Assembly: GCA_964651705.1 (NCBI GenBank)
Contig: CAZYWZ010000013.1
Location: 1 to 64,000 of the forward strand
Length of the DNA: 64,000 nucleotides
Reading direction: 5' to 3'
DNA from: JADLBR01 sp964651705
GTDB taxonomy: Bacteria > Verrucomicrobiota > Verrucomicrobiia > JADLBR01
The notes beneath the pieces are model-generated. The model worked only from the letters and a program-made list of their open reading frames with translations, did not search any database and had not been told where the DNA came from. Positions 1-8,222 of this stretch are shown here, in pieces. Position numbers and translations under genes: made by a program. Position 1 is the stretch's first letter. Each line of letters starts with the position of its first letter.

Positions 1-57
1 CATTTTCTGCCCCGGTGGTGCCCCGCACGCGGGGCACGGGATCTGACTCGAAAATAC
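1..57. repeat. intergenic modular repeat (left part cut by window edge)
   Basis: The first bases carry the core CCCCGGTGGTGCCCCGC followed by GCGGGGCACGGGATCT, which can fold as a hairpin through CCCCGC/GCGGGG, and then the boundary word GACTCGAAAAT. The same core recurs near 4763, 8104 and 49107, with a weaker version near 10670. It is non-coding. A further small hairpin (AAGGGCCTTCGCCCTT) lies just downstream, near 78-95. Confidence 0.7.
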
Positions 58-146
58 GACGCGACTCGCTAGTAGCGAAGGGCCTTCGCCCTTCGGCGGG
101 CGGAGGGCTACCTCGGCGCGTGAAGTCTCGGCGCCACATTCCCCCG

Positions 147-174
147 TTGCAGGAGCTAAGATCCGCGCCATAAT
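147..174 (+). promoter_or_regulatory. sigma-70-like promoter of the rhodanese gene, probably leaderless
   Basis: TTGCAG (147-152), a 16-nt spacer and CATAAT (169-174). The start codon at 182 lies 7 nt after the -10 box, so transcription should begin at or next to the ATG, and there is no ribosome-binding site in between. Confidence 0.5.
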
Positions 175-181
175 CCCCCGC

Positions 182-562
182 ATGCACCGAATCCGCCTCG
201 CGTGGCTCGCGGCCATCGCCGCGGCAGCGACCGCCGCCCTCGCACACAATGCCCGCTGCGCCTCCCCGGACGACGCCGTCGCCGCCCTGCGCGAGGGCGC
301 GCTCGTCATCGACGTGCGCACAACCGCCGAATACGCCGCCCAATCGATCCCCGGCGTCACCAACGTGCCCATGGACCGCATCGAGAAAGAGATCGCCGCG
401 CTCGCCCCCGACCGCAACCGCCCCATCCTGCTCCACTGCGCCAGCGGCATCCGCTCGGCAAGCGCCTGCGCCGCCCTCAAACGCATGGGCTATACCCGCG
501 TCCAAAACCTCGGCTCGCTCTCGAGGGCGCGGGAGATCCTCACCTCGGCGCGCGATCGCTGA
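182..562 (+). CDS. exported single-domain rhodanese-like protein
   Basis: A 126-residue protein with an N-terminal hydrophobic signal segment (about residues 5-22, ending near AHNARCA) and one rhodanese domain. VIDVR (about 42-46) is the usual first motif. The active-site loop is CASGIRS with the catalytic Cys at residue 86, the six-residue loop typical of sulfurtransferases. The family moves sulfane sulfur between small thiols or proteins; the signal peptide puts this one in the periplasm. Length is normal for a stand-alone rhodanese. The ATG at 182 is preferred because a -10 box sits just upstream. The substrate cannot be told from sequence, and the gene is not in an operon. Confidence 0.85.
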   Translation: MHRIRLAWLAAIAAAATAALAHNARCASPDDAVAALREGALVIDVRTTAEYAAQSIPGVTNVPMDRIEKEIAALAPDRNRPILLHCASGIRSASACAALKRMGYTRVQNLGSLSRAREILTSARDR

Positions 563-748
563 CCACGGCAGCCTCTCGGATATCGACTTCCCGCCGAGCG
601 CGAAGCCCGACCGCAGCCCCGCCAAGCTCAGGAACGACAGGAACACCCGCTCGCATCGGCGCATCAACCCCACGACCTCACGGCCCCCATGGCATCCAAT
701 CATTTGTTCTAGGCAAATCGCCACGGGAGGGCACATCTTCATGGCGCC

Positions 749-3700
749 ATGAAATGCCCCCGACGGACCCAAGGCCTTATTGGCGCCATCCTCCTTGCCC
801 TGCCATTGGCTTCCCCCGCCCCCTCGGCGGCCCCGCCCGATGCAGCACGGAAAGAGGCCGTCGCGATCATCGATCGGGCCGAATTCAAGGGCGGCCTTAT
901 CGTCCACGTCGCCCGCAACCAGCAGGATGCCGACCTGACCGCGGCGCTCGCGGATGGGCCCGCCCGGATCGTCCACGCCCTCTGCGAGGACGCCGCGCTC
1001 GTTCGACACATGCGGGAGAGATTCGACGCCCTGGGCCTAGCGGGCCGCGTCACCGCCGAGCACCTCCGCTCGTCCCAATTGCCACTCGTGGATGACGCCG
1101 TCAGCCTGTTCGTCTCCGGCGACCCATGCCCCGTGGCTCACGACGAGATCCTGCGCGCCCTCAGCCCGCGCGGCGTCGCGTGCATCCGGCGCGATGGCGA
1201 ATGGGCGACGACGGTCAAACCATGGCCCGACGACATCGACGAGTGGACCCACTACCTCCATGGCCCCGGCGGGAATCCCGTGTCCCGCGACAGGCGCATC
1301 GGCCCCCCGGCCCATCTCCAGTGGCTCGGCAGCCCGGCATACCTCCGGCACCACGACCACATGTCCGGCCTGAGCGCCATGGTCTCGGCGCGCGGGAGAT
1401 TGTATTACATCATGGACCTCGGCCCCCGCTGGTCCGTCCAGATGCCGCCAGAGTGGACCCTGATCGCGCGCGACGCATTCAACGGCGTGATCCTCTGGCA
1501 GCGACCCATCGACAGATGGCACCCGCACCTCTGGCCCCTGAAGCGCGGGCCCTCCCAGGTCCTCCGCCGCCTCATCGCCGAGGGCGACAGGATCTACGTC
1601 ACCCTTGGCGTCGGCGCCCCCGTCTCGGTCATCGATGGCGCCACCGGCGCGGACATCGCCACGCTCCCGGACACCGCCGGCACCGAGGAGATGATCCTCT
1701 CGGATGGCATCCTCTTCGCCGTCGTGAATCCCGACCTCGACGCCTACCGCGCCATGCCCACCGACAGCGTCGAGGCCATCCGGTCGGCCGGAAGGGATTG
1801 GAACTGGGACGAGAGACCGCGGCGGATTGTCGCCATCGAGGCCACCACCGGCCGCCAGCTCTGGCAGATCGAGTCCCCCGTGGCCCCCGGCGCGCTCGCC
1901 GCCGCCAATGGCAGGCTCTGCTTCCACGACGGGGATCGCCTGACCTGCCTCGGCGCCCGTGATGGGAAACGCCTCTGGGCCTCGGAGCCCCTCCCCCGCT
2001 GGAAACCCATGCACGTCCTGTTCGCGCCGTCCCTCGTGCTCCACGAGAACGTCGTCCTCTTTGCCGGCGGCGAGGCCATGGATCCGATCCGGGGCGGCAA
2101 GGATACCATGACCGCGCTCGATGCCGCCTCCGGCAAGAAGCTCTGGTCCGCCCCGCACCCCGAATCCGGCTATGCCTCCGCCGAGGACCTGCTGGTCGTC
2201 GATGGCCTGGTCTGGTGCGGCGCCACCACCAGCACCCGCAGCACCGGCATTCTCACCGGCCGAGACCCGCGCACCGGCGAGATCCGCGCCGAATTCCCGC
2301 CAGACGATTGGCAGCCCCACATGTCCCACCACCGCTGCTACCGGGCCAAGGCCACCTGCAACTACATCCTCATGTCCCGCACCGGGATCGAGTTCATCGA
2401 CGTCAGCGCGAAACACTGGATCCCCCACCATTGGGTCCGAGGCTCCTGCAACTATGGCATCCTCCCCGCCAATGGCTTCATCTACGCCCCGCCCCACTCC
2501 TGCGCCTGCTACCTGCTCGCAAAACTCAATGGCATCAACGCCCTCGCCCCCGCCTCGCCCTCCCGCGCAATGCCAAAATCGATCCCCGAGAAAGGCCGCA
2601 TCGAGATGGGTACCGCCACCCGGGAGATCGGCCATCTTCCATCTGCCCTCGAAAATGGCGAAGACTGGCCCACCCTCCGCGGAAACCCGGCCCGCACCGG
2701 CTTCACGCAATCCGCGATACCCCAGGATTTGAAACTCGGCTGGCGCGCCACCATCGGCGGCAGGCTCAGCAGCCCCGTGATCGCCGACGGCAAGGTCTTC
2801 GTGGCGTCCGTGGATCGCGGCGCGCTGCTCGCGATCGATGCGGGATCCGGCGCGACGGACTGGCGCTTCATCGCCGGCGGCCGCGTCGATTCCCCGCCCA
2901 CCATCTGGCGCGGCCGCGCCCTTTTCGGTTGCGCCGACGGCCACGTCTACTGCCTGCGCGCCAAGGATGGCTCCCTCCTCTGGCGCTTCCGCGCCGCCCC
3001 CATCGACCGGCGCCACGTCGCGAATGAACACCTCGAATCGATATGGCCCGTCAGCGGCAGCGTGCTCGTGCGCGAGCAAGGCACCGCGTCCGGAAAACCG
3101 GAGGTCTGGTGCGTGGCCGGGCGCAGCATGTGGCTCGATGGCGGCATGCGCCTGCTCCGCCTCGACCCGGAGAGCGGAGCCGCGATCTCCGAGACCGTCC
3201 TCGATGACCGCATCCCCGGCAGCAACGACAACCTCCAGAAGGATGTCAAATGGCCCAACCTGCCCGTCGCGCTTCCAGACGTCCTCTCATTCGACGGGCG
3301 CCTCGTGTACATGCGCTCCCAGCCCTTCCATCCCGACGGCACGCGCACCGGGGTCATCACCCCGCGCGACCACACCGAGCAACAGGGCGACACCGCGCAC
3401 ATCTTCTCCCCCACCGGATTCCTCGACGACTCCTGGTGGCACCGGACCTATTGGATGTACGGCCAGTCCTACGTCAGCGGCGCCGGCGGCTGGAGCCTCG
3501 CTGCCCAACAGGCGCCCGCCGGCAGGATCCTCTGCGTGGATGGCACCTCCATCTTCGGCTTCGGCCGAGCCCCCCTACAGTTCCGCGGCACACCCAATGC
3601 CTACCACCTGTTCTCCTGCCCCAAACAGCCGAAGCGCATCGCCGCCGGGCGCAAGCCTGACAAGAAGCATTCGCCATCCACCCTCGGCGACCTCACGCCA

Positions 3701-4639
3701 ACCCGGATCGAATATGACTGGTCCCACACGATCCCCTTCCTCGCCCGCGCCATGGTCCTCGCCGCCGACACCCTCTTCGTCGCGGGACCGCCCGTCCCCA
3801 GTGACGAGTCCGATCCGTATCTCCGCTATGGCGAGGCGGAGATCCAGCGCGGACTCCGGGAGGCCACCGATGCCTTCGCGGGGAGGAAAGGCTCACTCCT
3901 GATGGCCCTATCGAAGCGCGACGGCTCCAGGCGCTCGGCCTTCCGCCTCCCATCCGCGCCCGTCTTCGATGGCCTCGCCGCCGCCAATGGCGCCCTTTTC
4001 CTGACAATGCTCGATGGTACAGTCGTCCGCCTCGGGGCCAAGGGCGCACCTCTCGACACCGCGCCCGACCTCAAAATCGAGGCGCTCAAGGCACCCGAAA
4101 AACCCACCGGCTTCTCGCCCACGGCCTCCCACCCCGACTTCAATCATATCGTGGACGCCCAGATCACCCCTTGCGAACTCGGCTACCACATCACCGCCGC
4201 TAAGGGTAAGACCGCCTTCGCCATCAGGGAACTGCCCGCGCCATTGACAAAGATTGCCACCTTCACCGTCCGCATCCGCCCGCGCCCCGGCCAGCCCGCC
4301 GGTTCACCGGGCAACGGCTTCCTCGTCTTCGGCGACAGCCCCTCCGACCGCGATCTCGTGAAATGCGGGTTCCGCATCAGCGGCCAGTCCCTCTCCATCC
4401 TCCAGGGCGCCGGCGCCGGCAAGGGACCTACGGTCAAGGTCCCCGTCACCGCCAACGAGGTCACCGAGATCCGCGTCATCGCCGATCTCGATGCCCAGAA
4501 GATCATCGCCGCCATCGGGGAGCAATCCGTCGAGGCACCCCTCCAAAGGCCGCTGAAGGCGATCACCTGGCTCGGCTACTCCGTCGCCACCGTCGATGCC
4601 GAGTTCGGGCCCATAGACATGAATGAAGTTTTCCCCTGA
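749..4639 (+). CDS. giant secreted PQQ-type beta-propeller protein with an N-terminal methyltransferase-like region
   Basis: A 1296-residue protein with a signal peptide (about 9-28). Residues about 45-165 resemble a degenerate class I methyltransferase fold (GGLIVHVARNQQDAD, then a DDAVSLFVSGDP-like strand). Two WD/PQQ-type propeller blocks follow (about 170-600 and 637-1100), with recurrent A-x-D-A-x-(S/T)-G-x-x-(L/I)-W blades. The motif DWPTLRGNPARTG (about 637) typically opens a BamB/PQQ-like propeller. The last ~180 residues form a separate beta-rich domain. It is probably periplasmic or surface-exposed. No PQQ dehydrogenase catalytic signature was seen, so an enzymatic role is not claimed. 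GGGAGGG lies upstream of the ATG. Confidence 0.8.
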   Translation: MKCPRRTQGLIGAILLALPLASPAPSAAPPDAARKEAVAIIDRAEFKGGLIVHVARNQQDADLTAALADGPARIVHALCEDAALVRHMRERFDALGLAGRVTAEHLRSSQLPLVDDAVSLFVSGDPCPVAHDEILRALSPRGVACIRRDGEWATTVKPWPDDIDEWTHYLHGPGGNPVSRDRRIGPPAHLQWLGSPAYLRHHDHMSGLSAMVSARGRLYYIMDLGPRWSVQMPPEWTLIARDAFNGVILWQRPIDRWHPHLWPLKRGPSQVLRRLIAEGDRIYVTLGVGAPVSVIDGATGADIATLPDTAGTEEMILSDGILFAVVNPDLDAYRAMPTDSVEAIRSAGRDWNWDERPRRIVAIEATTGRQLWQIESPVAPGALAAANGRLCFHDGDRLTCLGARDGKRLWASEPLPRWKPMHVLFAPSLVLHENVVLFAGGEAMDPIRGGKDTMTALDAASGKKLWSAPHPESGYASAEDLLVVDGLVWCGATTSTRSTGILTGRDPRTGEIRAEFPPDDWQPHMSHHRCYRAKATCNYILMSRTGIEFIDVSAKHWIPHHWVRGSCNYGILPANGFIYAPPHSCACYLLAKLNGINALAPASPSRAMPKSIPEKGRIEMGTATREIGHLPSALENGEDWPTLRGNPARTGFTQSAIPQDLKLGWRATIGGRLSSPVIADGKVFVASVDRGALLAIDAGSGATDWRFIAGGRVDSPPTIWRGRALFGCADGHVYCLRAKDGSLLWRFRAAPIDRRHVANEHLESIWPVSGSVLVREQGTASGKPEVWCVAGRSMWLDGGMRLLRLDPESGAAISETVLDDRIPGSNDNLQKDVKWPNLPVALPDVLSFDGRLVYMRSQPFHPDGTRTGVITPRDHTEQQGDTAHIFSPTGFLDDSWWHRTYWMYGQSYVSGAGGWSLAAQQAPAGRILCVDGTSIFGFGRAPLQFRGTPNAYHLFSCPKQPKRIAAGRKPDKKHSPSTLGDLTPTRIEYDWSHTIPFLARAMVLAADTLFVAGPPVPSDESDPYLRYGEAEIQRGLREATDAFAGRKGSLLMALSKRDGSRRSAFRLPSAPVFDGLAAANGALFLTMLDGTVVRLGAKGAPLDTAPDLKIEALKAPEKPTGFSPTASHPDFNHIVDAQITPCELGYHITAAKGKTAFAIRELPAPLTKIATFTVRIRPRPGQPAGSPGNGFLVFGDSPSDRDLVKCGFRISGQSLSILQGAGAGKGPTVKVPVTANEVTEIRVIADLDAQKIIAAIGEQSVEAPLQRPLKAITWLGYSVATVDAEFGPIDMNEVFP

Positions 4640-4647
4640 ATGACGCG

Positions 4648-4675
4648 GCGCCTGCCCGCGCCGCGGGCAGGGCTG
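4648..4675. terminator. hairpin after the propeller gene
   Basis: The arms CTGCCCGCG and CGCGGGCAG flank a very short loop directly downstream of the stop codon. It has no U-tract, so it may be a stabilising 3' stem or an intrinsic terminator of the GC-rich kind. Confidence 0.4.
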
Positions 4676-4815
4676 GATCGAAAATTGGGTCGCGATGTAG
4701 ATGGCCTTGGCGCACGCGGACCGTCGATTCGGCAGCGTGCGCCAAGGCGCAGCCTGCTACAATTTTCCGCCCCGGTGGTGCCCCGCAGGCGGGGCATGGG
4801 ATCTGATCGAGAATC
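4674..4815. repeat. composite intergenic repeat (two hairpin modules)
   Basis: The module starts with TCGAAAATTGGGTCGCGATG. It continues with a long imperfect palindrome (GCCTTGGCGCACGC ... GCGTGCGCCAAGGC) around CGGACCGTCGATTCGGCA, and then the CCCCGGTGGTGCCCCGC / GCGGGGCATGGGATCT module. The 8012-8156 region carries the same two modules in the same order. The repeat creates a spurious upstream extension of the downstream gene's reading frame. Confidence 0.8.
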
Positions 4816-4919
4816 CACCCTCCCCTCCACCCCGCCGCAAAACGTGGCCCTTTTTATCCTGCCACGCACCAACCCCATCGTGCAGACTGGCTTTGGGCCA
4901 ACTCGCCCAGGAGGATAGT

Positions 4920-7900
4920 ATGGACGCACGCGCCGCCGCCGTCTTGATCGCAACCTTCGGGATTTCGCCGCCCGCCGGGGCCGAGAGCTCCGTCCCCATC
5001 CGCGCCCAATTCGCCTCCCCCGCCCGCGAGTTCAGCACGGGGCCGCTCTGGACTTGGAACGACATGCTCACCGAAGCCCAGGTTCGCCAGAGCCTCCGCG
5101 ACCTCGCCGCGCAACAGATCCGCCAGGTCTGGGTCCACCCGCGCCCCGGTCTCCTGACGCCCTATCTGGGCGAAGATTGGTTCCTCATGTGGGCCGCCTC
5201 CCTGGACGAGGCACGGAAACTCGACATGAACGTCTGGATCTATGACGAGAATTCCTACCCCTCCGGTTTCGCCGGCGGCCTCGTCCCCGAGGCCCTCCCC
5301 GATTCCCGCAACGCGAGCCTGCGCGCCAAAGAGACGCCGGAGCCGCCGTCGCCCGACGCCGACACCATCGCCATATTCAAGATATCGGGCGATATCTTCG
5401 CCGACGTCACCGCCAGGCTCCGCGCCGGCGAGGATCCCGGCGCCGGGCCCTTCCTCACGATCTATCGCGTGCTCGCCGACAGCACCCCATGGTTCGGCGG
5501 CAAGTGGTACGTCGATCTCCTGAAGCCCGGGGTCACCGAGAAATTCCTGGAGGTCACGCTGGAGCCCTACCGCCAGCGGTTTGGCGCGGAGTTCGGAAAG
5601 CGCATCCCCGGGGTCTTCACCGATGAGCCCAACCTCTTCGTCCCACGCGGCCTGCCGTGGACCGACGACCTGCCGCAGCGCTTCGAGGAGCGATGGGGTC
5701 ACCCGCTGATAGAGAACCTGCCCTGCCTGTTTCGTCCCATCGGCGATTGGCGCCACATCCGACACCACTTCTTCCAGCTCGTCCTGGAGCTCTTCATCGA
5801 GCGGTGGGCCAAGCCCTACCACGACTATTGCGAGAGGCACGGCCTGGAGTTCACCGGCCACTACTGGGAACACGGTTGGCCAAATGTCGCGCACGGCCCC
5901 GATTCCATGGCCATGTATGCGTGGCACCAGCGGCCCGCGATCGATATTCTATTCAACCAGTACCGGGAGGACACCAACGCCCAATTCGGCAACGTCCGCG
6001 CGGTCCGAGAACTGGCCTCGGTCGCCAACCAGACCGGCGCGGGGCGCACGCTCTGCGAACTCTATGGCGCCGCCGGGTGGGATCTCCGCCTCGAGGACAT
6101 GAAGCGCATCGGCGACTGGGTCTACGCCCTCGGGGTCAACACCCTCAACGAGCACATCTCGCCCGTCACCATCCGAGGCGCCCGAAAGCGCGACCACCCC
6201 CAGACCTTCACCCCGCACGAGCCCTGGTGGGATGCCTACCATACGCTCGCCAGCTATTTCACCCGGCTCTCCCTCGCCCTGTCCGCCGGGATACAGCGCA
6301 ACGACATCCTGATATTGGAGCCCACCACCACCGCCTGGCTCCACCAGCCGGATTTCGACCCCTCCCGAAAGGAGTCGCTCGACAGGCTAGGCACCGAGTT
6401 TTTCGAGCTCCTCATGTCGCTGGAGCGCGCCCAGATTCCCTACGACCTCGGCTCCGAAGATATCCTCGCTCGGATGGGCGCCGCCGACGACGGCGCCCTT
6501 CGCGTCGGCCGGGCCGCCTACGCCACGCTGGTGATCCCCCCATCGACCGAGAACCTCAACGCGAAGACAATCGATCTCCTCACCGCCTTCGTCGCGTCGG
6601 GCGGTGCGCTCATCGCCTGCGGGGAACCGCCGCCGCTCGTCGATGGGCAACCCTCCGATGCCGCCGCCATCCTGTCCAAGTCCCGCGGCTGGCAGCGGGC
6701 CCAGCCCTCCGATCTGCCCGGCCTGCTGGCCACGAGGTGCCAGACCCCCCTCTCCATTCGCCGCGCACCCGGTGACCCCGGAGTCCTCTTCCAACACCGC
6801 CGACACCTCGACGGCGGCGAACTGCTCTTCCTGATCAACACGAGCCTCCAGGACGCCTCACAGGGATCCGTCGAGGCCAAGGGTCTCTGCGGCGTCGAAT
6901 GCTGGGACCCGCACACCGGCAGGATCGCTCCGGCCCCCTTCGTGCCAGGGGATAACTCCGTCACGGCGACTTTTGAGATCCCCCCCTGCGGTTCGCTGCT
7001 GCTCTTCTTCACGGCGGATAAGCGTCAGCCCGCCGGCGCTCCCACCGGAGACTGGCGCCCCATCGCCCCAATCACGCCGATGGCGGCGCGGCGCCTCATG
7101 CCCAACGTCCTGACCCTCGACTTCGCCGACGTCACGGCCAACGGGGTCACGCAGAAGGCTGCCTATTGCCCCGCGGCGGCGGACTTCGTCTTCCGGCAGT
7201 TCGGCCTGCACGGCAATCCCTCCCACCGCGGCGTCCAGCTGCGCGACGAGTGGCTCAAGAGAGAATTTCCCCCGCAGAGCGGGTTCGAGGCCACCTACCA
7301 TTTCCACATCCAGGGCGAACCACCGAAGCGCCTCCGGGCCATCGTCGAACGCGCCGACCTCTACGCGATCGAATGCAATGGAAAGCCCGTGCGACGGGTG
7401 CCGGGCGAGTCGTGGCTCGAGCCCGCCTTCCACGCCATCGATATCGCCGCGGCGGCCACCCCCGGCGAGAATAGCCTCACCCTCCGCGCAAGGCCCCTCA
7501 CCCTCTATCACGAGCTGGAACCCGCATACATCCTCGGCGACTTCACTCTCCGCGAGGCCGATTCCGGATTTTCCCTCTGCGCCGCGCCCCCCGAACTGCC
7601 CGACCCCACGCAGCCATGGAATGCCTCCGGCCTCCCCCTCTACGGGCATGATGTCGCCTACGCCCAGACTTTCCGCATCGAGGAATCCGCCGGACGGTAT
7701 CGCGTCGAAATCCCCGCGTGGCACGGGAGCGTCGCGCGGGTCCGCGCGAACGGAAAAATGGTCGGCCACGTCGGCTGGCCGCCCTATGCCTTGGACATCA
7801 CGGACCACATCCGCACCGGTGAAAACGCCATCGAGGTGATCGTCTCCGGCACCCTCAAAAACCCCCTCGGACCACACCATTGCGGCGAACTCCGCGGCAT

Positions 7901-8015
7901 CGCTGGCCCAGGCCATTTCTCCAAAGGCCCCAAGACCGGGCCCCCTCCCGGGGCTCAGTACGACACCATCGGCTACGGACTCTTCGTCCCATTTGTCCTA
8001 TCCCGCCAGCCCTGA
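4920..8015 (+). CDS. secreted GH106-like glycosidase (alpha-L-rhamnosidase family)
   Basis: A 1031-residue protein starting at ATG 4920, behind a strong ribosome-binding site (AGGAGGATAGT). An in-frame extension to 4701 is repeat DNA and is rejected. Residues 1-22 form a signal peptide. The opening of the mature domain (GPLWTWNDMLTEAQVRQSL, then VWVHPRPGL and VWIYDENSYPSGFAGG) matches the TIM-barrel start of GH106 alpha-L-rhamnosidases, with VFTDEPN about 200 residues later. The C-terminal half contains beta-sandwich domains of the galactose-binding type. The protein should cleave terminal alpha-L-rhamnose or a related sugar outside the cytoplasm. With the neighbouring propeller and DUF4838 genes it suggests polysaccharide foraging. 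Exact specificity is unknown. Confidence 0.8.
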   Translation: MDARAAAVLIATFGISPPAGAESSVPIRAQFASPAREFSTGPLWTWNDMLTEAQVRQSLRDLAAQQIRQVWVHPRPGLLTPYLGEDWFLMWAASLDEARKLDMNVWIYDENSYPSGFAGGLVPEALPDSRNASLRAKETPEPPSPDADTIAIFKISGDIFADVTARLRAGEDPGAGPFLTIYRVLADSTPWFGGKWYVDLLKPGVTEKFLEVTLEPYRQRFGAEFGKRIPGVFTDEPNLFVPRGLPWTDDLPQRFEERWGHPLIENLPCLFRPIGDWRHIRHHFFQLVLELFIERWAKPYHDYCERHGLEFTGHYWEHGWPNVAHGPDSMAMYAWHQRPAIDILFNQYREDTNAQFGNVRAVRELASVANQTGAGRTLCELYGAAGWDLRLEDMKRIGDWVYALGVNTLNEHISPVTIRGARKRDHPQTFTPHEPWWDAYHTLASYFTRLSLALSAGIQRNDILILEPTTTAWLHQPDFDPSRKESLDRLGTEFFELLMSLERAQIPYDLGSEDILARMGAADDGALRVGRAAYATLVIPPSTENLNAKTIDLLTAFVASGGALIACGEPPPLVDGQPSDAAAILSKSRGWQRAQPSDLPGLLATRCQTPLSIRRAPGDPGVLFQHRRHLDGGELLFLINTSLQDASQGSVEAKGLCGVECWDPHTGRIAPAPFVPGDNSVTATFEIPPCGSLLLFFTADKRQPAGAPTGDWRPIAPITPMAARRLMPNVLTLDFADVTANGVTQKAAYCPAAADFVFRQFGLHGNPSHRGVQLRDEWLKREFPPQSGFEATYHFHIQGEPPKRLRAIVERADLYAIECNGKPVRRVPGESWLEPAFHAIDIAAAATPGENSLTLRARPLTLYHELEPAYILGDFTLREADSGFSLCAAPPELPDPTQPWNASGLPLYGHDVAYAQTFRIEESAGRYRVEIPAWHGSVARVRANGKMVGHVGWPPYALDITDHIRTGENAIEVIVSGTLKNPLGPHHCGELRGIAGPGHFSKGPKTGPPPGAQYDTIGYGLFVPFVLSRQP

Positions 8016-8156
8016 CTCGAAAATTGGGTCGCGATGCAGGCTGCGCCTTGGCGCGCGCGGACCGTCGATTCGGCAGCGTGCGCAAAGGCGCAGCCTACCA
8101 TTTTCCGCCCCGGTGGTGCCCCGGCGGTGCCCCGGTGCGCGTGGCACGGGATCGGC
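8012..8156. repeat. composite intergenic repeat abutting a stop codon
   Basis: The boundary word TGACTCGAAAATTGGG contains the stop codon of the preceding gene. The long palindromic module (GGCTGCGCCTTGGCGCGC ... GTGCGCAAAGGCGCAGCC) follows. Then comes the CCCCGGTGGTGCCCCG module, here with an extra internal copy of GGTGCCCCGG. It is the near-duplicate of 4674-4815. Confidence 0.8.
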
Positions 8157-8222
8157 CAGAAACTTCACGTGGCTTGGCGTCGCGGGCATATCTCCAGCGA
8201 CGGCCATCAAGAGCCTCTTCGC

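Noticed and set aside
563..748. Small minus-strand frame behind the rhodanese gene
   Set aside because: A start (MRRCERVFLSF) can be read, but it runs on antisense into the rhodanese gene without a ribosome-binding site or known motif.
1037..3079. Long open frame opposite the propeller gene (680 codons, minus strand)
   Set aside because: It is rich in Ala/Gly/Arg/Asp/Glu with no recognisable domain, a shadow frame caused by high third-position GC of the real gene.
4701..4919. Upstream extension of the GH106-like gene
   Set aside because: It is entirely intergenic repeat DNA, and ATG 4920 has a strong ribosome-binding site and starts a signal peptide.
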